NCBI RefSeq assembly: GCF_014851765.1 | Contig: NZ_JACVAI010000001.1 | Span: 186,001-250,000 of the forward strand | DNA from: Pseudomonas sp. PDM04 | Lineage (GTDB): Bacteria > Pseudomonadota > Gammaproteobacteria > Pseudomonadales > Pseudomonadaceae | Direction of reading: 5' to 3' | Length of the DNA stretch: 64,000 nucleotides | In this document: in pieces, positions 8,494 to 17,805 of the stretch | Numbering within the stretch: the first letter of the stretch is position 1 | Layout: every line of letters begins with the position of its first letter | Notes under the pieces: model-generated | What the model saw: the letters and a program-made list of their open reading frames with translations, nothing else | What the model was told of the DNA's origin: nothing | Database searches by the model: none | Made by a program: the position numbers and the translations under genes

Positions 8494-8542
8494 CCAGTCA
8501 TCTCAGGCACGGCGGGCTTTACCCGCCACGGATTTTTTTGCC

Positions 8543-9817
8543 ATGCACCCACAAAAACTGATCGCCCTGTTTCCGGAAGCCAGTTTCGGCGCGGCGCTGA
8601 ACTGCATTGGTATCGCCCAGTCACTGCGTGAGCTGGGGGCAAAACCGGTCTTTATCTGCCACGAACATTTCCAGGGCCTGTTCGCCGAATACGGTTTCGA
8701 CGAATACCCGATACCGCAAGTCAGCCCGCTGTCGGCAGCGGAGCACCAGCACTACTGGGAGCGCTTCATCGAGCGCAACATCCCCTATTTCGACCAGACC
8801 CCGCTGGCGCAGATCGACAGCTACGTGGCGCCGGCCTGGGAAGCGATCATCGACACCGCCATCGAGGCGGAAAAACCGCTGCAGCAACTGTTGGGCCGTC
8901 TCAAGCCGGACGTCATTGTGCTCGACAACGTGGTCATGTTCCCCGCCATCGCCAACGCGGGATGCCCTTGGGTGCGCATGGTTTCCTGCGCCGAAACCGA
9001 ACTGCCGGACGCCGCCGTGCCGCCCTACCTGTCGGGATGCCTGGCCAGTGACGGCCAAGGCCGGGAAACCTTCGCCGAGCATTACCGTCGGGCGGTCATG
9101 CCGGCCCATGAACGCTTTTCGCAGTTCCTCGCCAGCAACGGCACAGCGCCCTGCCCGCCCGGCCAGTTTCTCGGCGACTCGCCGTGGCTCAACCTGCTGC
9201 TGTCGCCGACGCCGGTGCGTTATGCACGGCAACAGCCCCTGGACCCGCAGCGTTATGTGTACCTCGACGGCTGCGTACGGCGTGAGGCGCCCTACATCGT
9301 TCCGGACTTTCCCCGGCACAACGACGCGCCGCTGATCTACATCAGCTTCGGCAGCCTCGGGGCCGCCGACACCGGTATGATCAAGCGCCTGATCGGCACC
9401 ATCGAACACCTGCCCTACCGGTTCCTGATCAACGTCGGAGCCTATCGCGACGAGTACACCACGGTTCCGGACAACGTGTACCTGGACAGCTGGTTTCCAC
9501 AACCGGCGGTGCTCAAGGAATGCCAGCTGTTCATCCACCACGGCGGCAACAACAGCTTTTGCGAGGCGCTGTACTTCGGCTTGCCGTCGTTGATCATCCC
9601 CTACTGCTGGGACGGCCACGACAACGCCGCCCGCGCCGAGGAAGTCGGTGTAGGGCGCTACCTGCCACGGTTTGCCGACCCGTTGGCGGCCTTGCCTGCC
9701 GCCCTCGAACAACTGCTGGCCGACCCGTCGATGAAACAACGCCTGGCCTCCTTCAGCCAGACCATGCAGGCCACCCGCGGGACGGATATCGCGGCACGGG
9801 CGATCATGGCGCTGTAG
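8543..9817 (+). CDS. GT1-family (MGT/UGT-like) glycosyltransferase, copy B
   Basis: A 424-residue paralogue of the glycosyltransferase at 2115-3398. Shared blocks include ALFPEASFG near the N-terminus, LKPDVIVLDNVVMFPAI, YISFGSLGAADTG and HHGGNNS at 332-338 followed by WDGHDNAARAEE. Like copy A it lacks a signal peptide or membrane helix, so it should be a soluble cytoplasmic sugar transferase. It is transcribed away from the importer, directly after the GntR-type regulator gene. Two paralogues flanking one importer suggest either two acceptor positions or two related acceptors. The ribosome site is weak (ACGGA). Confidence 0.85.
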   Translation: MHPQKLIALFPEASFGAALNCIGIAQSLRELGAKPVFICHEHFQGLFAEYGFDEYPIPQVSPLSAAEHQHYWERFIERNIPYFDQTPLAQIDSYVAPAWEAIIDTAIEAEKPLQQLLGRLKPDVIVLDNVVMFPAIANAGCPWVRMVSCAETELPDAAVPPYLSGCLASDGQGRETFAEHYRRAVMPAHERFSQFLASNGTAPCPPGQFLGDSPWLNLLLSPTPVRYARQQPLDPQRYVYLDGCVRREAPYIVPDFPRHNDAPLIYISFGSLGAADTGMIKRLIGTIEHLPYRFLINVGAYRDEYTTVPDNVYLDSWFPQPAVLKECQLFIHHGGNNSFCEALYFGLPSLIIPYCWDGHDNAARAEEVGVGRYLPRFADPLAALPAALEQLLADPSMKQRLASFSQTMQATRGTDIAARAIMAL

Positions 9818-9856
9818 CGAAGCCTCAGTGCCCTGGCGATTGAACGTTCCAACCGC

Positions 9857-9882
9857 TTCGCGAGCAGGCTCGCTCCCACAGG
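9857..9882. repeat. REP palindrome
   Basis: Contains the CGCGAGCAGGCTCGCTCCCACAG core typical of Pseudomonas REP sequences. A second nearly identical copy lies about 420 bases further on, in the same gene-free stretch. Confidence 0.8.
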
Positions 9883-9949
9883 AGGAGCCCACCCAACCAC
9901 CAGGCCAAGCGTTAGCTCGCCTTGCACTCTCGATCTTGCTTTTGCTTTT

Positions 9950-10215
9950 GCAGTTGCTTTTGCTTTTGATCCACCCGCCCCTTCGGAAGGCTGAGTGGAG
10001 GCATTCATCCGGGGAGTGGGCGCGCAGCGCCGTGCGGCGAAGCCGCACACATCGAGAGGAGGTGCAGCGCAGCAAACCGGAGGCGATGTCCCCGGAGGGA
10101 TGCCGCAGCGAAGGAACGCCGAGCCCAAGCGAGGGGCCGGACGCTTGGGGCGAGCCTTTTTGGTTACTTTTTTGGTGTTTGAAAAAAGTGACCCGCTGTA
10201 AGAGCGGAACCATAG
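9950..10215. repeat. Dispersed Pseudomonas repeat (about 270 bases)
   Basis: A block reaching from the CTTTTG-rich tract to GTGACCCGCTGTAAGAGCGG, including CTTTTTGGTTACTTTTTTGG just before the end. I recognise this as a multi-copy element of fluorescens-group genomes, often mis-annotated as short Arg-rich proteins. The exact ends cannot be fixed from one copy. It has no transposase of its own. Confidence 0.6.
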
Positions 10216-10279
10216 GCGGCCGTGACCGCAGCAATAGATATGCACTCGGTCAAAGCACAACAAGCTCAGCCCTCAGGCG

Positions 10280-10306
10280 CCTTCGCGAGCAGGCTCGCTC
10301 CCACAA
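10280..10306. repeat. REP palindrome
   Basis: Core TCGCGAGCAGGCTCGCTCCC, the same family as the copy at 9857-9882. Confidence 0.8.
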
Positions 10307-10420
10307 GGGAACTGGATACAGCCGCAACCTGCTCGCGATGGACCGTAGAACACTCAGCAACCCCAGGCTTCCAGCGTCATCGCTGACAACCATCGCGAGC
10401 GAACTGCGCCTCCCCCCTGC

Positions 10421-11524
10421 TCAGAACGCCCAACCCACCTCCTCCAGGGCCCGGCCCAGCGCGGCAACATCCGCATGGCTGCGCTCCTCGAACGCGGGCA
10501 TGTACGCCAGCGGGTCGGGCAAGGTCGACGCCTGGCCAAGGAAACCCTGGGCCGCCGCGTGCAGGCAGTAAGCGCTGTAGGCCGGGTTGTAGCCGCCTTC
10601 CTGAACGATCAGCAGCCGCCCTTCACAGTGCGCGTCGGCGAACTGGCGGGCCCGTTGTGCCAGACGATTGAAGCCGTACATGGTCAACAGCTGCCGGCCG
10701 TTCGGGTCGAACTGCGAGGCGTCCAGGCCATTGGCGATGATCAGTAACTGGGGAGCAAACGCCGCCAGCGCCGGCTCCACAAACTGCTCGAACGCCAGTT
10801 CGTAGGTCAGGTCCCCGGAACCCATCGGCAACGGGATGTTCAGGTTGCAGCCAAGCCCTTCGCCACTGCCCCGCTCCTCGACGCCCCCGGTCTGCGGATG
10901 GCTCGGCCCCCAGGCGCCGTGATCCATGTGCAGCGACACGGTGAGCACCGTGGGGTCCTGGTAGAAACCCTCCTGAGTGCCATTGCCGTGGTGCACGTCC
11001 CAGTCGACGATGGCCACCCGCTCGATCCCCGCCGCCTGGGCCGCTCGCGCGGCCACCGCCACGTTGTTGAAAAAGCAGTAACCGTCCGCCATCGCCGGCG
11101 CCGCATGGTGGCCCGGCGGACGCACCAGGGCCATGGCCGGCCGATGCTCGCGCAGGGTTTGTTCAAGCGCCGCGACACTGGTGCCGGCGGCGGCCAGCAG
11201 CCCGGCCAGGCCGCCAGCGTTGATCAGCGTGGTGCTGCTGAAGCGCCGCCCGTGCTGATCGGCTTGCTGGATGTCGTCGCGATACGCCTCGGTGTGAAAA
11301 CGCAGGATTTCATGCCACGTGGCGTGGCGGCCCGCGTGCCAGGCCAGATGGTCGGCCACCGGTCCATTGCGCAGAATGGCCCGCATGTTCACCAGCCGAG
11401 GGTTGCTTTCCGGGTGTTGGGTCTGGGTGTCCAGCAGCTCGCTGGGCGGTGCCTCGAACACCCCGTAGCCGGTGTCGTGGCGCAGCACGTCGTCGTGCCA
11501 GAAAACGTCCATCAATGCAGACAT
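10421..11524 (-). CDS. HDAC-fold deacetylase (acetylpolyamine amidohydrolase-like)
   Basis: Zinc amidohydrolase of the arginase/deacetylase fold (367 aa) that removes acetyl groups from N-acetylated amines. The active site is complete: RPPGHH with His139/His140, WDVHHG with zinc ligands Asp176 and His178, GLDAS with ligand Asp268, and EGGY with catalytic Tyr312. The bacterial relatives best studied are acetylpolyamine amidohydrolases. A GAGGAG ribosome site precedes the ATG, and the M24-type hydrolase ends 10 bases upstream. It is the last gene of an operon headed by a Pot-type importer, so an imported or intermediate acetylated amine is the likely substrate. Confidence 0.88.
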   Translation of the reverse strand: MSALMDVFWHDDVLRHDTGYGVFEAPPSELLDTQTQHPESNPRLVNMRAILRNGPVADHLAWHAGRHATWHEILRFHTEAYRDDIQQADQHGRRFSSTTLINAGGLAGLLAAAGTSVAALEQTLREHRPAMALVRPPGHHAAPAMADGYCFFNNVAVAARAAQAAGIERVAIVDWDVHHGNGTQEGFYQDPTVLTVSLHMDHGAWGPSHPQTGGVEERGSGEGLGCNLNIPLPMGSGDLTYELAFEQFVEPALAAFAPQLLIIANGLDASQFDPNGRQLLTMYGFNRLAQRARQFADAHCEGRLLIVQEGGYNPAYSAYCLHAAAQGFLGQASTLPDPLAYMPAFEERSHADVAALGRALEEVGWAF

Positions 11525-11534
11525 GAAGTACTCC

Positions 11535-12686
11535 TCAGTCGATGATCGTCAGTTCGGGAGCAATTTCCGACAGGCTGCGCGAACCGTCCGCTTCGCACAG
11601 CACCGTGTCCCCCAGCTTGAGGCCGAAACCTTCGGAGTACAGCGACAGGTTCGGTTCGATCGAGAACGACATGTTCGGCTGGAACACATGATCGTCCGCC
11701 TCGTCGACCATCATCGCCTCCAGCCAGGTCGGCGGATACGCCAGGCCAAGACTGTAGCCGATGCGGTGCACGCGGGTGCGCGACAGGTCGATGCGATCGA
11801 GGATCTTGTTGCACACGCGGTTGGCCTCGCCGACCGGCGTGCCCGGCTTCGCCACCTCGATGGCGGCGTTGAAGGCTTCGGTCAGCAGGGTCGAGACTTC
11901 ACGCACCCGCGCCGTCGGTTTGCCGATGACCGCCGTGCGCATCAGGATCGCGTGGTAGCGATTGCACACGCCGGCATGCTCGAGAATCACCACGTCGCCG
12001 GGGCTGATGGTGATGCGATGCGGCATGGCGTGGGTCATGGTGCTGCGGCGGCCGGTGGCGCACATCGGGCTGATCGCCGAGTACTCGCTGCCCGCCTCCC
12101 CCAGCGCCTTGGACACCACGCCGGAAATTTCCACTTCGGACATGCCCGGACGCAGCGCTTCGAACGCCGCCCGCATGCCGTAGTCGGCCATGCGCGCGGC
12201 ACTGCGCTGGTATTCGATTTCTTCGGCGGTCTTGATCAGGCGTTCTTCGGCCACCACCACCGAAGCATCCTCGAAATGCGCGTTCGGCATGTGCCGCAGC
12301 AGGGTGGTGTATTGCAGGGGACTGAAGGTCGACGCCTGCATTTCCAGGCCGATCCGCCCCTGGCTCAGGCCCAGCCCTTCGAGCGAGTCGGCGACGATGC
12401 GCAGCGGGTCCTGCTTGGCGATGTCGTAGAAAATCCCTTCTTCCAGGCTCGACAACTCATAGGTGCAAGGCTCTTCGCTGGTGCGGGTCAGGAAGATCGG
12501 ATTGGCCAGCTTGGGCGAAATGATCAGCGCCTGATACCAGAGGAAACCCAGGCTGTCGAAGCCCGTCAGGTAGTTGATGTTGTCCGGGTAATTGACCACC
12601 AGCGCGTCAAGACCACGCTCGCTCATTCGACGTTTGACCGCGTCGATGCGTTGACGATAAGTGCGCAGGGGAAATGCAGTCATCAT
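11535..12686 (-). CDS. Creatinase/ectoine-hydrolase-like M24 'pita-bread' hydrolase
   Basis: A 383-residue protein of the peptidase M24 fold. The metal-binding pattern of true aminopeptidases is lost: where Asp, Asp, His, Glu, Glu are expected it has His237, Leu/Ile in RYHAILMRT, Tyr in RIGYSLGLAYPPTW, Glu344 (kept, SIEPNL) and Gly in LKLGDTV. The E-AG-RYH-RT and GYSLGLAYPP patterns resemble the non-metallo branch containing creatinase and ectoine hydrolase (DoeA/EutD). It probably hydrolyses a small C-N compound rather than a peptide. ATG 12686 is preceded by AAGGAGGG. It lies between the importer permease and the HDAC-like deacetylase. Confidence 0.75.
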   Translation of the reverse strand: MMTAFPLRTYRQRIDAVKRRMSERGLDALVVNYPDNINYLTGFDSLGFLWYQALIISPKLANPIFLTRTSEEPCTYELSSLEEGIFYDIAKQDPLRIVADSLEGLGLSQGRIGLEMQASTFSPLQYTTLLRHMPNAHFEDASVVVAEERLIKTAEEIEYQRSAARMADYGMRAAFEALRPGMSEVEISGVVSKALGEAGSEYSAISPMCATGRRSTMTHAMPHRITISPGDVVILEHAGVCNRYHAILMRTAVIGKPTARVREVSTLLTEAFNAAIEVAKPGTPVGEANRVCNKILDRIDLSRTRVHRIGYSLGLAYPPTWLEAMMVDEADDHVFQPNMSFSIEPNLSLYSEGFGLKLGDTVLCEADGSRSLSEIAPELTIID

Positions 12687-12752
12687 GAGGTATCCCTCCT
12701 TAGGGAAAAGGTGCACGGGTGACGGGTGAGTTACCGCAGTAAGGCGGGTCGG

Positions 12753-13607
12753 CTAGCGACCCGGTGTGTCAGCGTTCCTGCCGTGCCGGTACAGACGCAC
12801 CAACAGCACGACCAGGGTGATGAAAATCATCAGGGTGGAGACGGCGGCGACGGCCGGGTCCAGGTTGTAGCGCAGGCCATCCCAGATCCGCTTGGGCACG
12901 GTGATCACGTTGAGGCCGCTGGTGAACAGCGTGACCACCACTTCCTCCCAGGACATGATGAAGGCCATGAAAAAACTCCCGGCCATGCCCACGCGCACGT
13001 TGGGCATCAGCACCTGGCGGATGGTCATCCACAACCCGGCGCCCATTGAGCGAGAGGCCTTGTACAGGCTGGTGTCGAGCCGGCTGTAAGCCACCAGCAT
13101 GGCGATCAGCGAGTACGGCAGCGCCATCATCAGGTGACCGAAACCCACGCTCAGCAGGGTGTCGAGTTGCTGGACCCTGGCCCCCAGGTAGTAAATGGAC
13201 ATGGCCGACACCACCTGCGGCACGATCATCGGCAACAGCACTACGCCAGTGAGCGCGACACGGTAGCGCGGCTCCAGCCAGATGCCGGTGGCGAACATGA
13301 ATGCCAGCGCGGTACTGACCACGCCCACGACAATCGCCAACCCCAGGCTTTGCAGGATCGAACTCAGCCAGCCGCCGCTCAGCAGTTCCAGGTAGTGACG
13401 CAACGACCAGGCACCGTCCGGAAAAGCCAGGTAGCGCTGATCGCCGAACGACAGCGGAACGATGACCAGGATCGGCAGCAGCAGGAATCCCGCCGCCAGC
13501 CACAGACCGGCGAACGACAGCAGCCGGGCGACATCGAAACGCAACTTGAATCGAGTGGCGGCCGGCGTTTGTGCCGCCGCCCGATTCACCGTAGGCAATG
13601 TGCTCAT
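12753..13607 (-). CDS. Pot-type ABC transporter permease (PotC-like), second importer
   Basis: Inner-membrane permease of 284 residues with about six hydrophobic helices. The coupling loop reads SRSMGAGLWMTIRQVLMP. ATG 13607 overlaps the stop of the PotB-like partner (ATGA), showing translational coupling; a longer reading into that gene is rejected. It is followed after 66 bases by the M24-type hydrolase. Confidence 0.9.
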   Translation of the reverse strand: MSTLPTVNRAAAQTPAATRFKLRFDVARLLSFAGLWLAAGFLLLPILVIVPLSFGDQRYLAFPDGAWSLRHYLELLSGGWLSSILQSLGLAIVVGVVSTALAFMFATGIWLEPRYRVALTGVVLLPMIVPQVVSAMSIYYLGARVQQLDTLLSVGFGHLMMALPYSLIAMLVAYSRLDTSLYKASRSMGAGLWMTIRQVLMPNVRVGMAGSFFMAFIMSWEEVVVTLFTSGLNVITVPKRIWDGLRYNLDPAVAAVSTLMIFITLVVLLVRLYRHGRNADTPGR

Positions 13608-14452
13608 GCGGTCCTCCCGGTCAAACGTCCAAAACCCACCAGCTTGCCAAACACCACCGCGCAAACCGCGACCATCAACATCAGGACAATGCTCAGTGCC
13701 GCGCCCAGGCCCCAGTTGGACAACTGGAACATCTGGATGTAGATGCTCTCGGCCAGCATCGCGGCCTTGCCGCCGCCCAACAGGGCTGGCGTGACGAAAC
13801 AGCCCAGGCTGAACACGAACACCGTCGCCGAGGCTGCCGCCACACCCGGCAGGGTGAGCGGGAAAAACACGTCCTTGAGCATGGCCCAGCGACCGGCGCC
13901 CAGGCTGCTCGCCGCACGCAACAAGCCGTCGTCGATCTGCCGCATGGACGACAGCAATGGCAGCACGGCGTAGGGCACCATGAAATGCACCATGCCGATC
14001 AGCGCGCCCAGTTCGTTGCGCACCAGGGCCAACGGTTCGTCGACGATGCCCAAGGTCAGCAGGCTCTGGTTGACCAGGCCGTCGTTGCGCAACAACACCA
14101 GCCAGGCAAACGCGCGAATCAACATCGACAACCAGAACGGCAACAGCACGAACAACTCGATGAACTGCCGTCCCCGTCCCGAGGCGAAACGCCAGCGGTA
14201 GGCAATCAGGTACGCAATGGCGACGCTGATCAGCGTCGTCAACAAACAGATGCGCAGGGTTCGCCAGATGATCGTGTGGATCGTCGCGCTGTCGAGGATG
14301 GTCGCGTAGTGCTGCACGCCAGGCTGCGGCAGGCTGAAGCTCCAGCCCAGCACACCCAGCGTCGGCAGCAGGTAGCCGACGAGGATGATCACCGGCAGCG
14401 GCAGGATCAGCAGTGCGTAGATGCGCAACGTACCTTGGGAACCGAGTCGCAT
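13604..14452 (-). CDS. Pot-type ABC transporter permease (PotB-like), second importer
   Basis: Inner-membrane permease of about 282 residues. It has an N-terminal helix (IYALLILPLPVIILVGYLLP) and the coupling loop SSLGAGRWAMLKDVFFPLTLP. I start it at ATG 14452, one base past the binding-protein stop; upstream GTG/TTG codons inside the previous gene are possible but need not be used. The permease pair, binding protein and ATPase make a complete second importer of the polyamine class. Confidence 0.9.
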   Translation of the reverse strand: MRLGSQGTLRIYALLILPLPVIILVGYLLPTLGVLGWSFSLPQPGVQHYATILDSATIHTIIWRTLRICLLTTLISVAIAYLIAYRWRFASGRGRQFIELFVLLPFWLSMLIRAFAWLVLLRNDGLVNQSLLTLGIVDEPLALVRNELGALIGMVHFMVPYAVLPLLSSMRQIDDGLLRAASSLGAGRWAMLKDVFFPLTLPGVAAASATVFVFSLGCFVTPALLGGGKAAMLAESIYIQMFQLSNWGLGAALSIVLMLMVAVCAVVFGKLVGFGRLTGRTA

Positions 14453-14453
14453 G

Positions 14454-15569
14454 TCAGCCACCAATCAGCGCCAGGTAACGTTCGAGCGTCTCACCGTAGT
14501 GATCGGCGTACCACAGGTTGTTCATCGACACCTGCCTGCTCAGGTTTTCCGGCGCGGTCGGGTTGATGCGCTGCAACTCGGGCGAGAGCAAGGCGTTCGC
14601 CTTGGCATCCACCGGCCCCATGTTGTAGACCTCCATCAGCCTGGCCTGAACCTCCGGGCGCAGCGCATAGGCGATGAACTTCATGGCGTTGGCCGCGCCG
14701 GCGGGGTTGTTCTTGGGCACCATCCACACCGACGGCGCGACGATGGCGTTGTCGAACGTCCAGTCGATGGCACCTCCGGTGTCGTGTTTGATCAGCTCGG
14801 CGCGGGTGTGCCACACCTGGCCCATGCTCGCCTCGCCGTCGCGCAACAGTTGCTGCGACTCGGCACCGGTGGACCAGTGCGTGACCACGTGCGGCATCAA
14901 TTCTTCGATCTTGCGCAGGGCACGGTCGACGTCCAGCGGGTAGAGCTTGTCCGGCGCGACACCATCGGCCAGCAAGGCGCACTCCAGGTTGGCGCTCATC
15001 CATTTGTAGAGCGTGCGTTTGCCGGGGTACTTCTTCACGTCCCAGAAATCCGCCCAGCTTTTTGGCGGGTTCTTGCCAAAGCGTTTGGCGTCGAAGGCGA
15101 TCACGTAGCTGTAGGTGTAGTTCGCCAGGCCGAATTCATGGATGTCGCCATAGCCGATCAGCGACTTGTCGACAATCGAGTAATCGATCGGCGCCAGCAC
15201 GCCCTCCTTGCCCAGGCGGTACGAGGAATACATTTCACCGTCGCACACGTCCCAGCGCACGGCGCCGCTGTTGACCTGGGTTTTCACCGCGCCCTCGGTG
15301 GGCCCGCTGCCATCGACCTTCAACTGCAGGCCGCTGGCGGCGTTGAAACCCTGATAACTCTTCTCGAAAGCGGGGACTGCGTCACCGCCCCAATTGGACA
15401 CCACCAGCGATCCGCCTGCGGCGAATGCACTGCGCAGCGGGCCAAGCCCGGCCATGGCGGCCGCGACCATCAAGGCCTGGTTGAAACTGCGACGACTGAG
15501 CGTGCCGGCTTCGAGCTTTTCCCGGGCGATGTCCATTGTGTCGTCGATAAAGCGCTGTTTGTCTTTCAT
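14454..15569 (-). CDS. Pot-type substrate-binding protein with Tat signal
   Basis: Periplasmic binding protein of about 371 residues. The N-terminus carries a twin-arginine signal (LSRRSFNQALMVAAAMAGLG, cleavage near AFA-AGG), unlike the Sec signal of the first importer's binding protein, so it is exported folded. The mature part starts GGSLVVSNWGGDAVPAFEKS, typical of the PotD-like family. ATG 15569 was chosen because the upstream in-frame extension is atypical and has no ribosome site. The ATPase gene lies 77 bases upstream. Confidence 0.9.
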   Translation of the reverse strand: MKDKQRFIDDTMDIAREKLEAGTLSRRSFNQALMVAAAMAGLGPLRSAFAAGGSLVVSNWGGDAVPAFEKSYQGFNAASGLQLKVDGSGPTEGAVKTQVNSGAVRWDVCDGEMYSSYRLGKEGVLAPIDYSIVDKSLIGYGDIHEFGLANYTYSYVIAFDAKRFGKNPPKSWADFWDVKKYPGKRTLYKWMSANLECALLADGVAPDKLYPLDVDRALRKIEELMPHVVTHWSTGAESQQLLRDGEASMGQVWHTRAELIKHDTGGAIDWTFDNAIVAPSVWMVPKNNPAGAANAMKFIAYALRPEVQARLMEVYNMGPVDAKANALLSPELQRINPTAPENLSRQVSMNNLWYADHYGETLERYLALIGG

Positions 15570-15646
15570 CCTAGAAACCCCATGCAATAGGTTGTGGGCA
15601 GGTGATCGAACCAGTTTCTTGTTAGGTGTGTTGCTTGGTTTTGTCG

Positions 15647-16747
15647 TCAGGAACAAATCAGGTGGCCATGCTGCCGTGACCAGGAGCACCAATACGCTTG
15701 GCCGCGCTCCAGGCTGTTCAACATCGGGTGACCGACCGGGATGCGCAGCGCCATCGGTTGCGCATCCTCAAGTCGCATATCCAGGCTGACGTGGGTGCCC
15801 AGATAGGTCAGTTTTTCCATGCGGGCGACCACGCCGTTGCCGCCGCCGGCCTGGGCGAACGGTTGCAGGTCGACATGTTCGGGACGGATCGCCAGCCAGT
15901 GCTGGCCGGTGTTGCTGACGGCCACCGGGTCGGCGCCACGGGTGACCACCAGCGGCCGGCCCTGATAATCGCAGACCAGCGTATCGTCCTGGCGGCGGAT
16001 ACCCTGCACACCGAGCAGGTTGGTATCCCCGAGGAAATTGGCCACGAACCGACTGGCCGGACGCTCGTAGACTTCCTGCGGCGTGCCCAGTTGTTCCAGC
16101 CGGCCGTGGTTGAACACGGCGACACGATCCGACAGCGCCAGCGCTTCTTCCTGGTCGTGGGTGACGAACACAAAGGTGGTGCCGAACTCCTTGTGCATGC
16201 GCGCCAACTCGACCTGCATCTCCTGGCGCAAGCGCCGGTCAAGGGCGGACAGCGGCTCGTCGAGCAACAACAGCGATGGTTCGAACACCAGCGCCCTGGC
16301 GAGTGCGACGCGCTGCTGCTGGCCGCCGGAAAGCTGCTTGATGCCGCGATTGCCCTTGCCTTCCAGGCCGACCCTTTCCAGCATCTGCCCGACTTTCTCG
16401 GTGATTTGCGCGGCGGGCACTTTGCGCACCTTGAGCGGGTAAGCAATGTTCTGCGCCACGGTCATGTGCGGGAACAGCGCATAGCCCTGGAACACCACGC
16501 CGAAATCGCGCTGGTCGGCTGGCAGGTGGGTGATGTCCTGGCCGTTGCGCTCGATGCGGCCTTCGGAGGGCTGCTCGAATCCGGCGAGCATCATCAGGGT
16601 GGTGCTTTTGCCGGAGCCGGATGGCCCGAGCAGGGTCAGGAATTCGCCGCGCTTGATGTGCAGGGTCAGGTCACTCAACGCACGGGTTTCGCCGTAAGAC
16701 TTGCCCAGCCGCAACAGGTCGACAAAATGCTCATGCTTGACCGACAT
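15647..16747 (-). CDS. Pot-type ABC transporter ATP-binding protein, second importer
   Basis: ATPase of 366 residues: Walker [11 protein letters not shown]-loop [12 protein letters not shown], signature [15 protein letters not shown], Walker [14 protein letters not shown]-loop VTHDQEEAL and a C-terminal TOBE-like region. It is the first gene of the second importer operon (ATPase, binding protein, PotB-like, PotC-like, hydrolase, deacetylase). GAGGGA precedes the ATG. It is divergent from a LysR regulator 130 bases away, the usual arrangement for direct control. Confidence 0.93.
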   Translation of the reverse strand: MSVKHEHFVDLLRLGKSYGETRALSDLTLHIKRGEFLTLLGPSGSGKSTTLMMLAGFEQPSEGRIERNGQDITHLPADQRDFGVVFQGYALFPHMTVAQNIAYPLKVRKVPAAQITEKVGQMLERVGLEGKGNRGIKQLSGGQQQRVALARALVFEPSLLLLDEPLSALDRRLRQEMQVELARMHKEFGTTFVFVTHDQEEALALSDRVAVFNHGRLEQLGTPQEVYERPASRFVANFLGDTNLLGVQGIRRQDDTLVCDYQGRPLVVTRGADPVAVSNTGQHWLAIRPEHVDLQPFAQAGGGNGVVARMEKLTYLGTHVSLDMRLEDAQPMALRIPVGHPMLNSLERGQAYWCSWSRQHGHLICS

Positions 16748-16877
16748 CGAAAATCCCTCTCATTTAAGCGGTTGAGTGACTGACGCGTGCAGCCATCTTC
16801 AAGTCAAACCAGATTGACATCAAATGATTTGTTTTCTAGGGTTCATGTGAATTCAACTAACGGTTAATCAAGCGAAC

Positions 16878-17771
16878 ATGGCTCTGAAAGCGACCCGCCG
16901 ACTGCCCTCGCTGATCGCCTTGCGCGCCTTCGATGCCCTCGTCCGCCAAGGCAGCACGGGGGGTGCCGCGCTGGAACTGCACGTCACCCACAGCGCCATC
17001 AGCCATCAGATCAAGAAGCTCGAAGAGGAGTTGCAAGTCGCACTGGTGGAACGCCAGGGCAAAGGCGTGCACCTGACCTCGGCCGGGCGCAAGCTTAGTC
17101 AACTGGTCAACGGTGCGTTCGAGCAATTGCGGGATATCCAGACCGCCCTGCCGACCACGACCCCTTCCGGCAGTCTGCGCATTGCCTGCGCCCCGGCGCT
17201 GCTGGCGCGTATCTCGAAGATCCTCGACCGCTTCCTGCGCGACTACCCGGACGTGTCGCTGTACATGCTGCCGATCGAGCAGGCCACGCCGAACGTGGAC
17301 ATGGTGATTTCGTTCGGCGACAGCCAGGTCGAAGGCCAGCGCATCGCGGCACTGGGCGACATCATGTATTTCCCGGTGGGCAGCCCGCGGCTGCTCAACG
17401 GCAGCGAGCCGTTGCGCAAGCCGCGTGACCTGGAGCGACAGGTGTTATTGCACGAGGACGAGGGGTACGACTGGAGCCGCTACTTCCTGGCGGCAGGCAT
17501 TCCCAGCCTGCAGGGCCGACAAAACATCTACCTGCCGAACGCCTCGCTGACCATCGATGCGGCCATTGCCGGCACCGGCGTCACCATCAGCGATTACATC
17601 CTGGCGGGCGAACACCTGGCCCAGGGCACCCTGATCCGGCTGTTCGACATCGAGTTCCCGGCCCCCCACCCCTACTTCATCATCATGCCGCTGCGCAGTA
17701 CCAATGAGCTGGCCAAGGCCTTTTCGGACTGGTTGATGCGTGAGCTGGAGATGATTGCGCGGGTGGATTGA
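16878..17771 (+). CDS. LysR-family transcriptional regulator (GcvA-like)
   Basis: A 297-residue LysR-type regulator. The N-terminal HTH (residues about 7-66) includes LIALRAFDALVRQGSTGGAA and HVTHSAISHQIKKLEEEL, close to the GcvA subgroup. The C-terminal effector domain follows from about residue 95. It is divergent from the second importer operon, which it likely controls. The shared 130-base region contains an AT-rich segment with TTCATGTGAATTCAACTAA, a plausible imperfect operator. Confidence 0.9.
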   Translation: MALKATRRLPSLIALRAFDALVRQGSTGGAALELHVTHSAISHQIKKLEEELQVALVERQGKGVHLTSAGRKLSQLVNGAFEQLRDIQTALPTTTPSGSLRIACAPALLARISKILDRFLRDYPDVSLYMLPIEQATPNVDMVISFGDSQVEGQRIAALGDIMYFPVGSPRLLNGSEPLRKPRDLERQVLLHEDEGYDWSRYFLAAGIPSLQGRQNIYLPNASLTIDAAIAGTGVTISDYILAGEHLAQGTLIRLFDIEFPAPHPYFIIMPLRSTNELAKAFSDWLMRELEMIARVD

Positions 17772-17805
17772 CGCGCGTCGCAGGCATGGGCTCCCACCGT
17801 TCCAA

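Larger units (their letters stand above)
9818..10420. other. Gene-free stretch with REP elements and a dispersed repeat
   Basis: About 600 bases without a credible gene. It holds REP palindromes near 9857-9882 and 10280-10306, a purine/pyrimidine-biased CTTTTG-repeat tract near 9930-9970, and the dispersed repeat listed separately. Short readings in all frames here are Arg/Ser-rich and lack ribosome sites, so I treat them as non-coding. Confidence 0.75.

Noticed and set aside
9950..10215. Short Arg/Ser-rich protein genes in the dispersed repeat
   Set aside because: No ribosome sites, several mutually overlapping frames, and the block belongs to a repeat family.
11535..12686. Xaa-Pro dipeptidase
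   Set aside because: The fold fits, but the Asp, Asp, His and last Glu metal ligands are replaced, so metallopeptidase activity is unlikely.
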